The position numbers and the translations under genes were made by a program. Below are positions 8,533 to 15,390 of a stretch of 26,363 bases of DNA, piece by piece (position 1 is the first letter of the stretch; each line of letters begins with the position of its first letter). This stretch comes from Nitrososphaeria archaeon (GTDB lineage: Archaea > Thermoproteota > Nitrososphaeria > JACIWG01): NCBI GenBank assembly GCA_014361085.1, contig JACIWG010000005.1, positions 1 through 26,363 of the forward strand, read 5' to 3'. Under the pieces are notes generated by a model. The model searched no databases. It saw only the letters and a list, made by a program, of their open reading frames with translations, and was not told the origin of the DNA.

Positions 8533-9335
8533 TTGAAAGCTGGCTCAACCTTCACATCATATTCTTTACCCAATTTTATAACCTTATAATATGCTTTCCT
8601 AAAATGCTTTTCTAAATCTCCTCTTTTAATGTCCTCAAAGACTTCTTCACCTAAAACTTTTTTTATTCTATTAGAAACTATAGGTTTAAGCCTCAACTTA
8701 TCATACAATATGTGGCTTCTAGTTTTTTTGGCTAAATTAACAAGATTATGTATATTCTCATCGTTGTCGTTGAATCCGTATATGATTGGGCCATAAAATA
8801 TCCAAGTTTTAACCCCCTTTTCAGAAAATGTTTCAAGAGCCTGAACCCTTTCCTCTGGAAGTGAAGCGTTAGGCTCAAATTTTTTTGTAAACTCTTTATC
8901 CAATGATGTTATTGTAAAGCCTACTTCCACATTTTCTCCACTTATTATGTCTATGTCCCTTAAAATTAATGAAGACTTTGTTTGAAATGAAATTCTAAAC
9001 CTGTATCTTAATAGTGTTTCTATTATCTTTCTAGCAAAACACATCCTTCTCTCAAATGGTTGATAGGGGTCAGTGACGGTACTGTATCCAATAACTCCAG
9101 GCCTTACTGCCCTAATTTGCTTTAATAGTGCTTCAACAATATTCTCTTTTGCATAAACTATTGTTCCCCAACCGTTCTGGAACTCTTTGTTTCTTAATAC
9201 ATCTGGTACATAGCAGTATATGCATCCATGTTCGCAGCCAAGGTATGGATTTATAGTATAGTCTAGTCCTGGTAGTGTACTCTTGGAAATAGCGTTCTTA
9301 CATTTTACTCTTCTATATTGTATTACATTATTCAA
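8529..9335 (-). CDS. SplB-like radical SAM protein (COG1533)
   Basis: Radical SAM enzyme, 268 residues. The [4Fe-4S] motif C-x3-C-x2-C is at Cys34, 38 and 41 within NPYLGCEHGCIYCYVPD, and the NPY-GC-HGC-YCY context is that of the SplB/Rv2578c group related to spore photoproduct lyase. YSTVTDPYQPFE and FQTKSSLILRD are further family segments. Most archaeal members have no known reaction, and the DNA-repair role of true SplB should not be transferred. The start is TTG at 9335 with a TATA-like element about 28 nt upstream, so the message is probably leaderless. The gene heads the apparent operon with the three-helix membrane protein and ABCE1. Confidence 0.85.
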   Translation of the reverse strand: MNNVIQYRRVKCKNAISKSTLPGLDYTINPYLGCEHGCIYCYVPDVLRNKEFQNGWGTIVYAKENIVEALLKQIRAVRPGVIGYSTVTDPYQPFERRMCFARKIIETLLRYRFRISFQTKSSLILRDIDIISGENVEVGFTITSLDKEFTKKFEPNASLPEERVQALETFSEKGVKTWIFYGPIIYGFNDNDENIHNLVNLAKKTRSHILYDKLRLKPIVSNRIKKVLGEEVFEDIKRGDLEKHFRKAYYKVIKLGKEYDVKVEPAFK

Positions 9336-9360
9336 CTGTAGAAAAAATTATTTTTTGCCC

Positions 9361-9367
9361 TTAAAAG
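9361..9367 (-). promoter_or_regulatory. TATA-like element of the radical SAM - ABCE1 operon
   Basis: CTTTTAA on the minus strand, about 28 nt before the TTG at 9335. No ribosome binding site lies before that TTG, consistent with a leaderless transcript. Confidence 0.4.
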
Positions 9368-9467
9368 ATTTTCTCTTGTGCGTAAAAATTTTGGCACTGT
9401 TTGTAATAAGATATCCTAAAATTTATTCAACCCTTAATAGCATTTATCTCTTATAAATTTGCTTTAG

Positions 9468-10790
9468 CTAAAACTCTGTTATCTTTTTCTGGAAAATGCA
9501 TTCTTTTAATATGTCACTTTTTAAAATCCATTTTTTAAGTGGCACTGTCAAAGTTTTTGATAGCCCATCTAATGCCTCATACATGTCTTCGAAAGTTTGA
9601 GGTTTCTGGTTAAACATTCTTCTAACACATTCTCTTACAAACCATACTCCAAGCGGTAATGGGAACTGTGGATGTATTTCTCTTAAAACCAAGGCTGTAG
9701 CCTGTCTTCTTATCCTATCCAAAAACTCTACCGTAGCAAGTCTTGAAGCATAATAGCATCCCCCTATACTTGGATAAGTTGTACGTCCCCTGTATCCTTC
9801 AGAATCTCCTCCAACATCCACTTGCAAAGAATTTGGGTTCCAGAATGTTCCCGGAAACCATGCTTCCATCCATTCGAAACTCCATTTTTGTGGAAAAAGT
9901 AGTGCTGCAAAAATATTGTCCATATACCTATAGCTGTAGAGCATATACTTGTCTACAGTATCATACTGTTTTATCTTCTCTATTAACTGGCCTGAAATTA
10001 TACTGTCAACTGCTGTAATACTCCATCTTGTTGGAACAAGTTTCCTGTTCCTTTTTAAACCAAACATGCCTACACTAAATGCCCTCTGTATCCTACTAAC
10101 TTCAACTCCGGAACTATAGAGTTCCCAAACCGCTTTATACGAAAGTAGGTCAGTATCATAGTATAGTTTTTCAATCTTCCTATTAGTAGAGGGTAAACTG
10201 TAAAGTTTAAGCTTCCTTATTGGTGCTCCAGGACCAAATGGTTGAGAATTATCGTCTAAGAATATGTTTCCTGAAGGCGCCTTCTCAAACTCGACTTCAG
10301 CGTCAACAGGTCTTTCGCTCATTGCAAGCTCATGCAATGATTCTATTAAGCGTCCACCCTTCCAAGCGTCCTCTATAGAAGCTAAACTTTTTCCTCTAAG
10401 AAGAGAATATCTGTACTCCACTATCTTTTCAACAGATGTTCCAATCCATGCTTCAGGCAAGTCCATGACCACTGTGTTTCCTGAAAATGGTGGAACCATG
10501 GGTCCAACAAAAACCTTAGGATACCCGTATCTTCCAACGAAAACAGATGGTGGTGATGATCCGTAAATGTTCTGTGATACGATTGGCTTAGAAATTTTTA
10601 GAAGCGCCATAGCCTTTAACGTTATAGGGCAAACCCTTTTACCACATAAGTTTCTTCCCCCCCTACAGTATATGCATATTGAAGAAAATTTTCCTCTAAA
10701 AGAAATTCCAGTATCCTCAAACATTCTCTTAACATTCTCTGGCAGCACCTTATCTTTTTCTCCCATAACCCTTACCGTATACCAGAACAT
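9468..10790 (-). CDS. nreA: Nre-family DNA repair protein with C-terminal PIP-like motif
   Basis: Archaeal Nre protein, 440 residues, a family linked in Haloferax to repair of DNA damage through interaction with PCNA. The N-terminus has a four-Cys zinc-finger-like set (Cys39, 42, 49, 54), then the conserved Nre N-domain with GRYGYPKVFVGPM and DLPEAWIG. The C-domain includes GGCYYASRLATVEFL and FPLPLGVWFVRE. The protein ends QKKITEF, fitting the PCNA-interacting consensus Q-x-x-h-x-x-aromatic at the extreme C-terminus, as in Nre homologues. The start is ATG 10790, with the shared TTTAAA element about 24 nt upstream; an internal ATG at 10766 (MGEKDK) is an alternative. The gene is divergent from the GGGPS gene. 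Confidence 0.9.
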   Translation of the reverse strand: MFWYTVRVMGEKDKVLPENVKRMFEDTGISFRGKFSSICIYCRGGRNLCGKRVCPITLKAMALLKISKPIVSQNIYGSSPPSVFVGRYGYPKVFVGPMVPPFSGNTVVMDLPEAWIGTSVEKIVEYRYSLLRGKSLASIEDAWKGGRLIESLHELAMSERPVDAEVEFEKAPSGNIFLDDNSQPFGPGAPIRKLKLYSLPSTNRKIEKLYYDTDLLSYKAVWELYSSGVEVSRIQRAFSVGMFGLKRNRKLVPTRWSITAVDSIISGQLIEKIKQYDTVDKYMLYSYRYMDNIFAALLFPQKWSFEWMEAWFPGTFWNPNSLQVDVGGDSEGYRGRTTYPSIGGCYYASRLATVEFLDRIRRQATALVLREIHPQFPLPLGVWFVRECVRRMFNQKPQTFEDMYEALDGLSKTLTVPLKKWILKSDILKECIFQKKITEF

Positions 10791-10810
10791 TATATTATAC
10801 TGGAATTAAG

Positions 10811-10817
10811 TTTAAAA
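10811..10817. promoter_or_regulatory. Shared TATA element between nre and GGGPS
   Basis: GTTTAAAAGCTTAAC is nearly its own reverse complement and sits in the 66-nt gap between the divergent genes. TTTAAA is about 24 nt from the Nre start at 10790 on the minus strand and about 43 nt from the GGGPS ATG at 10857 on the plus strand. One element could serve both genes; that use is inferred. Confidence 0.45.
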
Positions 10818-10856
10818 GCTTAACTATTTTAGAATATTTGGTGTACGCGTGCAAGT

Positions 10857-11561
10857 ATGTTGTCGCTTGAATGTCCTTGGAGAAAGTGGAAGCATGTTAC
10901 AAAACTTGATCCAGATAAAAATAATACTCAAGAAATAGTTAAGGCAGTGCTTGAAAACGGTACTGACGCTATACTTGTTGGGGGTACACAGGGTATCACT
11001 TTAGATAAGGTTAGAAGGCTGAAAAGGATGCTTGAGGGTGCAAATGTTCCCATTTTACTTGAGCCCTCAAAGTCTGAAGCTGTAGATTTTTCTTTCGACT
11101 ACTTTTTTGTGCCACTAATACTGAACACTAACGAGAAATGGTGGTCTGGCGGAGCCCATGTGGCATGGATTAATAGTATGAAAAATGTTTTTGGAGACTT
11201 CAAAAACATTCCATGGGATAAGATTGTTATAGAAGCCTATATTATATTGAATCCAGATTGTGCTGTAGCAAGGTTAACAAAAAGTATTACTGACTTATCG
11301 TTGGAACAGATTTTGTCACATGCAGTTTACGCTGATAGAATCATGCATGCTCCAATCGTTTACATAGAATATAGTGGCCGTTTTGGTGACCCAAATGTTG
11401 TTAAGGCTGTTAAAGAAAATCTACTCTACTCTCACCTATTTTATGGCGGTGGAATAGACAGCAGGGAAAAGGCTGAAATGATGAGCAAGTATGCTACAAT
11501 TGTTGTAGGAAACATTGTCTATGAGAGTATAGATAAATATAAGCAGACGATAGTGCATTAG
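10857..11561 (+). CDS. Geranylgeranylglyceryl phosphate synthase, group I (PcrB/A. fulgidus type)
   Basis: Joins geranylgeranyl diphosphate to sn-glycerol-1-phosphate, making the first ether bond of archaeal lipids; a TIM-barrel enzyme of 234 residues. It opens with WRKWKHVTKLDPD, matching the N-terminus I recall for the Archaeoglobus fulgidus enzyme. YIEYSGRFGDP and FYGGGIDSREKA are the glycerol-phosphate and phosphate-binding segments, and IILNPDCAVARLTK matches the group I pattern. Group I is the type of A. fulgidus, haloarchaea and bacterial PcrB, whereas most Thermoproteota are thought to use group II. PcrB of Firmicutes uses heptaprenyl diphosphate, but the archaeal context favours the C20 substrate. 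The stop overlaps the stop of the convergent pantothenate kinase gene. Confidence 0.93.
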   Translation: MLSLECPWRKWKHVTKLDPDKNNTQEIVKAVLENGTDAILVGGTQGITLDKVRRLKRMLEGANVPILLEPSKSEAVDFSFDYFFVPLILNTNEKWWSGGAHVAWINSMKNVFGDFKNIPWDKIVIEAYIILNPDCAVARLTKSITDLSLEQILSHAVYADRIMHAPIVYIEYSGRFGDPNVVKAVKENLLYSHLFYGGGIDSREKAEMMSKYATIVVGNIVYESIDKYKQTIVH

Positions 11562-12394
11562 CTATCTATTAAAGCCTTAGCTGCTCCTATAGCTGTCGCA
11601 TACTCAGCATTTTTTGGTATAACCGCTTTTCCACCCAATACATTTAAAGTGTCCAAAAGCCTTTTCGAAAATATTTCCTGAGATGGTAGCTTTCCCACAA
11701 ATATTATATTTTCCTCTAAACTCTTTTGTTTAGCGGCAAAGTATGCTACAGTTGCAATCACTTCAGCTATCATTGTAATCAGCCCTAAAGCAATATCCTC
11801 GGATCTAGTCTCGTCCCCGACTTTACCAAAATTTGATGCTGTTGCTTCAGCCGGAATTCTCCCTATAGGTCCACCAACTATATCCCTAACCTGCAAGTTT
11901 ACTCTAGAAAGGTCTCCTCCTAAAGCTTCCTTGAAAATGTTTGAAGGATACTCTTTTTTGAGAAGAAGTTTTCCCAATCCTGCTATTGTTCCTCCACCAA
12001 CTCCTGTTCCACCTAAATGTTCTACACTATACTCTTTCCCATACCTTCTAGCATATACTATGGCTGTTCCAGTTCCAACACTAACAACTATTGCCTCATT
12101 TTTTCCTGAAAGATAAAGCCCACCTAAGCCTATAGCCTCTATTTCATCAACAATCCTATAATCTATTTCAATCATATCCAACTTTAGTCTCCTTGTTATA
12201 GAGCCTGTGAGTGCAATCTTGCGCAGATCCCTTATCTTCATTCCTGTGTCAGCTAAAAGTCTTCCTAGACACCCTAATGCTGACGTTATCGAATCAGAAG
12301 CTTGAACTTCGGAATATGCTATAATTTTTTCATTATCAACTAGAACCCCCTTTGTAACACTTCCACCGATATCTAAGCCGGCTATGAGCATCAA
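11558..12394 (-). CDS. coaW: Type II pantothenate kinase (CoaW/Fumble-like), ASKHA fold
   Basis: Predicted ATP-dependent kinase of pantothenate, the entry step to CoA; 278 residues, close to the S. aureus enzyme. Phosphate-1 loop GLDIGGSVTKG (6-16), acidic IVDEIEAIGLGGL (81-93) at the position of the catalytic Glu, adenosine-side VSVGTGTAIVY (104-114), GGTGVGGGTIAGLG (128-141), and PAEATASNFGKV (181-192) all match type II PanK order. Most archaea make CoA through pantoate kinase and phosphopantothenate synthetase, so this enzyme suggests salvage of external pantothenate. The start is TTG 12394 or ATG 12391, the latter in a TGATG overlap with the upstream ECF gene. A related ASKHA sugar or acyl kinase is a less likely alternative. 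Confidence 0.82.
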   Translation of the reverse strand: MMLIAGLDIGGSVTKGVLVDNEKIIAYSEVQASDSITSALGCLGRLLADTGMKIRDLRKIALTGSITRRLKLDMIEIDYRIVDEIEAIGLGGLYLSGKNEAIVVSVGTGTAIVYARRYGKEYSVEHLGGTGVGGGTIAGLGKLLLKKEYPSNIFKEALGGDLSRVNLQVRDIVGGPIGRIPAEATASNFGKVGDETRSEDIALGLITMIAEVIATVAYFAAKQKSLEENIIFVGKLPSQEIFSKRLLDTLNVLGGKAVIPKNAEYATAIGAAKALIDS

Positions 12395-12948
12395 ACCACT
12401 TTCCCCACTCTACCCTTTACCATCCTAACCAATGGTGGCACAAGAATATATAAGAATGGTATTTCTGAAATAAAGGTCCATGCTGATATGGAGAATATTG
12501 CCTCAAAGGCTAATGGTGTAATTTGACTGTTAAATGGTAGTGGGAACGCTTGACTCCACAAAAATAGTCCTAGACCGATTATTATTGAACCAGCAGCCAA
12601 TCCTATTGTTGCCGAAATCATGTACCTTTTTAGACTATATCTTCTGCAAACTTTTCCTATAATATAGAATGCGATAAAATTTGATGGTACACCAACCGTT
12701 AGACTTAAGAAAAGCATGCCATGTGCTAGAACATCTGAAACAAGTATGCCAAGAGCCGCGGAACATCCTCCAACCTTTTCACCAAACAGTACCGCTGCCG
12801 TTGCAGGCACTACAACCGCTGGCCAAAATCTTACCCCATAAAAGTTTATTCCAAAAAAGGTAAAGTATCCTGTGACAGCATAAAGTGATCCAAAAACTAT
12901 TATTAGCGATGTCTCAAAATATCTTTTTCCCACATTTTCTGGAACCAT
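12391..12948 (-). CDS. ECF-type vitamin transporter S-component (substrate-binding membrane subunit)
   Basis: Integral membrane protein of 185 residues with about five or six helices. RFWPAVVVPATAAVLFGEKV followed by GGCSAALGILVSDVLAHG is the pattern of ECF S-components, which bind a vitamin and work with a shared EcfT/EcfA module not present here. The gene overlaps the pantothenate kinase gene, suggesting pantothenate as substrate; it follows the nicotinate phosphoribosyltransferase gene by 34 nt, so niacin is the other candidate. A TTTAAA element in that gap, about 25 nt before the ATG, suggests the transporter and kinase have their own leaderless promoter, which favours pantothenate. Substrate identity is inference. 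Confidence 0.72.
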   Translation of the reverse strand: MVPENVGKRYFETSLIIVFGSLYAVTGYFTFFGINFYGVRFWPAVVVPATAAVLFGEKVGGCSAALGILVSDVLAHGMLFLSLTVGVPSNFIAFYIIGKVCRRYSLKRYMISATIGLAAGSIIIGLGLFLWSQAFPLPFNSQITPLAFEAIFSISAWTFISEIPFLYILVPPLVRMVKGRVGKVV

Positions 12949-12970
12949 ACTTTTTTCACACTAAATTTGA

Positions 12971-12976
12971 TTTAAA
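12971..12976 (-). promoter_or_regulatory. TATA-like element before the ECF S-component gene
   Basis: TTTAAA on the minus strand in the 33-nt gap after the nicotinate phosphoribosyltransferase stop, centred about 25 nt before the ATG at 12948. It would drive a leaderless transporter-kinase transcript. Confidence 0.4.
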
Positions 12977-12981
12977 ATTTT

Positions 12982-14202
12982 TTAGACCGAATAAACTATC
13001 TTTGGCTGCACGCTTCTTAATATAGAAATTTTTTGTAAAACCTTTTCCCTTATTCTCCTAGTATCTTCTAACTCTTTAACAACCTCTCCATCCACTATCA
13101 CGTCCTCAAGTAGTGGAGTGAACTTTTCTGAAGGCGGCTTACTTTCTCTCAGCATAACATAGTCTGTGAACGAATCCCAGTCCCTGTAAACGCTTTTCGC
13201 ACCACCAATGTCCCCTCTTTTTGCAATAGGCTTCATTTTACCATCGACTTCTATTGCAACAATCTTTGCACTAAAATCTACTGGTGGCGCTGCACTTACT
13301 GAAGCGCCTATTCCGAAACCATCAACTATATCACTAAGTTCCTGAATAAGCTTCTCATCTATGCTTCCACTAACAAAAATTTTAACATTCTTTCCCCCTC
13401 TAACATTCAGTTCCCACCTAACTTCCTCAATAATCTTCCTCCATTCTCCTCTCCTTGAACGTGGTGTATCAAGTCTTACTCCAGCAAGTTTTTCTCCCAA
13501 CGTTTCTAAAGCCATTATCGCTTCAGCCTTTTCATCACAGAATGTGTCTATCAAAGCTATTCTTGGAACATCCTCGGACAATGTTGAATCGAAAGCCTTC
13601 CATGCCTCTTTCTGGTCCCCGAATACCTGTATTAGGGCATGTGGCATTGTACCAACTGGTTTTATGCCAATAAGTTTTGCCGCAAGAATGTTTGAAACGC
13701 CATCGAATCCCGCTATGTATATTGCCCTTTCTGAGGCAGGCGCTAGGACTGGATGTATTCTTCTGGAACCAAAGCTGAAAAGTATCTTGTTTCCTGCAAT
13801 AAGCCTGTATCTTGCAGCCTTTGAAGCTATACCAGTGTTTTCTGCAAGTAGTCCAAGCAGTGGGTTCTCGTATAGGCAAAAGTCGTCATAGTAGCATTCT
13901 ATCTGCATTACAGGCTCATATACTACTGACTTCGGATTAACTTGAAATATTTCTCCCTCACACATACTTTTAACTTTAAAGGGTAAGCCTTCAAGTAGCT
14001 TTATACAGTCGTGTACTCCTAAAAGCACACCCCAGTTTCCCTCGAAGGGCAGGTTTCTTGCATAAACTTCCATTATAACCTTCTTATGGAGTCCATATTT
14101 TTCTAGAACCTTTTTTGTGTAAGAGAAGTAGACGTCTGTTGTTTCAGCCTTCTTTATTTCCTCCTCTTTTGCAATCCAAAATATTCTATCCAATAAGGAC
14201 AC
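12982..14202 (-). CDS. Nicotinate phosphoribosyltransferase
   Basis: Converts nicotinate and PRPP to nicotinate mononucleotide in NAD salvage; 406 residues, the compact archaeal form. FSFGSRRIHP (142-151) is the conserved nicotinate/phosphate-binding segment, and VGTMPHALIQ (183-192) carries His188, the phosphorylated histidine of this family. IALIDTFCDEKAEA, VRLDTPRSRRGEW and FVSGSIDE are the PRPP-side strands, and GIGASVSAA lies in the barrel's phosphate loop. The start is GTG 14202 with AAAAGGAG about 6 nt upstream, so this gene has a normal Shine-Dalgarno leader. It is followed by the ECF S-component and pantothenate kinase genes, forming a vitamin-salvage neighbourhood. Confidence 0.93.
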   Translation of the reverse strand: MSLLDRIFWIAKEEEIKKAETTDVYFSYTKKVLEKYGLHKKVIMEVYARNLPFEGNWGVLLGVHDCIKLLEGLPFKVKSMCEGEIFQVNPKSVVYEPVMQIECYYDDFCLYENPLLGLLAENTGIASKAARYRLIAGNKILFSFGSRRIHPVLAPASERAIYIAGFDGVSNILAAKLIGIKPVGTMPHALIQVFGDQKEAWKAFDSTLSEDVPRIALIDTFCDEKAEAIMALETLGEKLAGVRLDTPRSRRGEWRKIIEEVRWELNVRGGKNVKIFVSGSIDEKLIQELSDIVDGFGIGASVSAAPPVDFSAKIVAIEVDGKMKPIAKRGDIGGAKSVYRDWDSFTDYVMLRESKPPSEKFTPLLEDVIVDGEVVKELEDTRRIREKVLQKISILRSVQPKIVYSV

Positions 14203-14208
14203 CCATTT

Positions 14209-14216
14209 CTCCTTTT
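14209..14216 (-). promoter_or_regulatory. Ribosome binding site deciding the GTG start of the phosphoribosyltransferase
   Basis: AAAAGGAG on the minus strand, 6 nt before the GTG at 14202. An ATG four nt upstream of that GTG is out of frame. A TTTAAA at 14248-14253 would give a leader of about 22 nt containing this site. Confidence 0.55.
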
Positions 14217-14256
14217 ACATAGTCATTTATCTACTAAATAAAAGGTTTTTTAAATG

Positions 14257-14664
14257 TTAAAACTTTTTCTGCCTAAAACTTGCTTTAATCCTATCAATTT
14301 TCTCTTTTCTTGACCTGACAAAAAGTTCTGCCAAAATGTTTCTGGCAGTTCTAAGCTCATTTAGAGCTTGTCTTAGACTCCTCTTTTCAATTAATTTTAA
14401 TGCGTTTCTAATATGTTCTTCTGCTACAAAAATATTATAGTCTGGATAATCTTGGTCAAATATAAGTTTCGAATCATCGAATTCATCCACTGACCTCATT
14501 TCAATTTTTAGAAGAAATATCGCTGCCTCACAGTTTCTATAAGCCTCCCATACAATTTTATCAAATTCTAGTACCGAGTTTCTTGAAATCATATTCTTTT
14601 CTAGTTTTCCGATAGCCTCTAAGGAAGTGTTTATGTGCTCCAGAATTTTCTGTTCACGTTGCAT
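14257..14664 (-). CDS. Small helical protein, unknown function
   Basis: I do not recognise the family. 135 residues, predicted almost fully alpha-helical, with no Cys-rich motif or membrane segment apart from a single Cys in RNCEAAI. It holds charged amphipathic helices such as EEHIRNALKLIEKRSLRQAL and a basic C-terminus (SFRQKKF), which could suit nucleic-acid or protein binding in a translin- or HEPN-like helical bundle; that is only a shape-based guess. The ATG at 14664 is about 26 nt from a TTTAAA element shared with the divergent gene at 14734, so the message is likely leaderless. The next gene on this strand begins about 55 nt downstream with its own ribosome binding site. Confidence 0.7.
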   Translation of the reverse strand: MQREQKILEHINTSLEAIGKLEKNMISRNSVLEFDKIVWEAYRNCEAAIFLLKIEMRSVDEFDDSKLIFDQDYPDYNIFVAEEHIRNALKLIEKRSLRQALNELRTARNILAELFVRSRKEKIDRIKASFRQKKF

Positions 14665-14687
14665 ACTCTGGGCATCAATTAGCTAAG

Positions 14688-14693
14688 TTTAAA
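14688..14693. promoter_or_regulatory. Shared TATA element between two divergent unknown genes
   Basis: TTTAAA in the 69-nt gap. Its centre is about 26 nt from the ATG at 14664 (minus) and about 43 nt from the ATG at 14734 (plus). The spacing pattern repeats that of the nre/GGGPS gap almost exactly. Confidence 0.4.
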
Positions 14694-14733
14694 ATTTTTT
14701 ATCATGCTCCTGTAAAAGGCTGATGTCAAGATT

Positions 14734-15390
14734 ATGGCCTTCGAACTATCATCAATACAGGATTTTGCGAGACTAGTATGCTCATTCGAGCATATTCCAC
14801 AACCTGTATTCGCCTTCAAGAATAATGGATTTTGGACTCTTTTTATCCAATATCAGGTTGACGTGAAAAGGGTTGACTACATGTTTGTGGTTTCAGAGAA
14901 GGTTGGAAACTATCTTGGATATAAGAATGTGTATGGTGTAGAGTCTGTTGACTTTTTCACTACAGTACATAATGCGTCATACATTTATGCTCCAATAATA
15001 TTTTTGAAAAATCCTCCTAGAAACTGGTTTAGGAGTAAAACTTTTCCATTTAAAAAGAATTCTTTTGTTGAACTTGCGGATGTAGGCAGCCTTGTTAGGG
15101 TTGCAACATATAAAATGTTTTATGAAGAATCCATTTTACCACTATTCTATGTTAATAGTCATGGTGTGAGTATACTGTTTACAATATTGAGTTACGGAGA
15201 AAGTTTTCCAGCAAAAGTATATTATGTTAGAACTGACACTATCAACAAAAATTTCATAAAATATTCTTCAGAAAAGAATCTGCTAGAATACACCAACAAT
15301 GTTGATGAATCAGGTTTTGTCTATGCAAAGATTATAAAGGTGAAGCATTTACCTGAAAAGGGTAACAAATGGTCTTTTCTGAAAGAATGA
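14734..15390 (+). CDS. Unknown protein preceding OMP decarboxylase
   Basis: I do not recognise the family. 218 residues, soluble-looking, and unusually rich in Phe and Tyr with many short beta-like segments (FWTLFIQYQV, YIYAPIIFL, FPAKVYYVR). There is no signal peptide, no membrane helix and no obvious catalytic motif. Its 3' end overlaps the OMP decarboxylase gene by 22 nt (ATG 15369) or by an ATGA tetranucleotide (ATG 15387), so the two are co-transcribed and probably translationally coupled. That suggests, but does not show, a link to pyrimidine synthesis. Codon use looks like that of its neighbours. Confidence 0.72.
   Translation: MAFELSSIQDFARLVCSFEHIPQPVFAFKNNGFWTLFIQYQVDVKRVDYMFVVSEKVGNYLGYKNVYGVESVDFFTTVHNASYIYAPIIFLKNPPRNWFRSKTFPFKKNSFVELADVGSLVRVATYKMFYEESILPLFYVNSHGVSILFTILSYGESFPAKVYYVRTDTINKNFIKYSSEKNLLEYTNNVDESGFVYAKIIKVKHLPEKGNKWSFLKE

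Noticed and set aside
8529..9335. True spore photoproduct lyase
   Set aside because: Only the radical SAM core pattern is shared; the protein is shorter and archaea make no spores, so only the broad SplB-like family is claimed.
9336..9467. Possible small RNA or tRNA in the 132-nt gap after Nre
   Set aside because: No cloverleaf, T-loop consensus or C/D box pair was seen; the gap is AT-rich and contains the promoter of the radical SAM gene.
13535..13891. Overlapping frames inside the nicotinate phosphoribosyltransferase gene, on both strands
   Set aside because: The phosphoribosyltransferase reading is complete with all catalytic motifs, and the overlapping frames have low-complexity, unfamiliar products.
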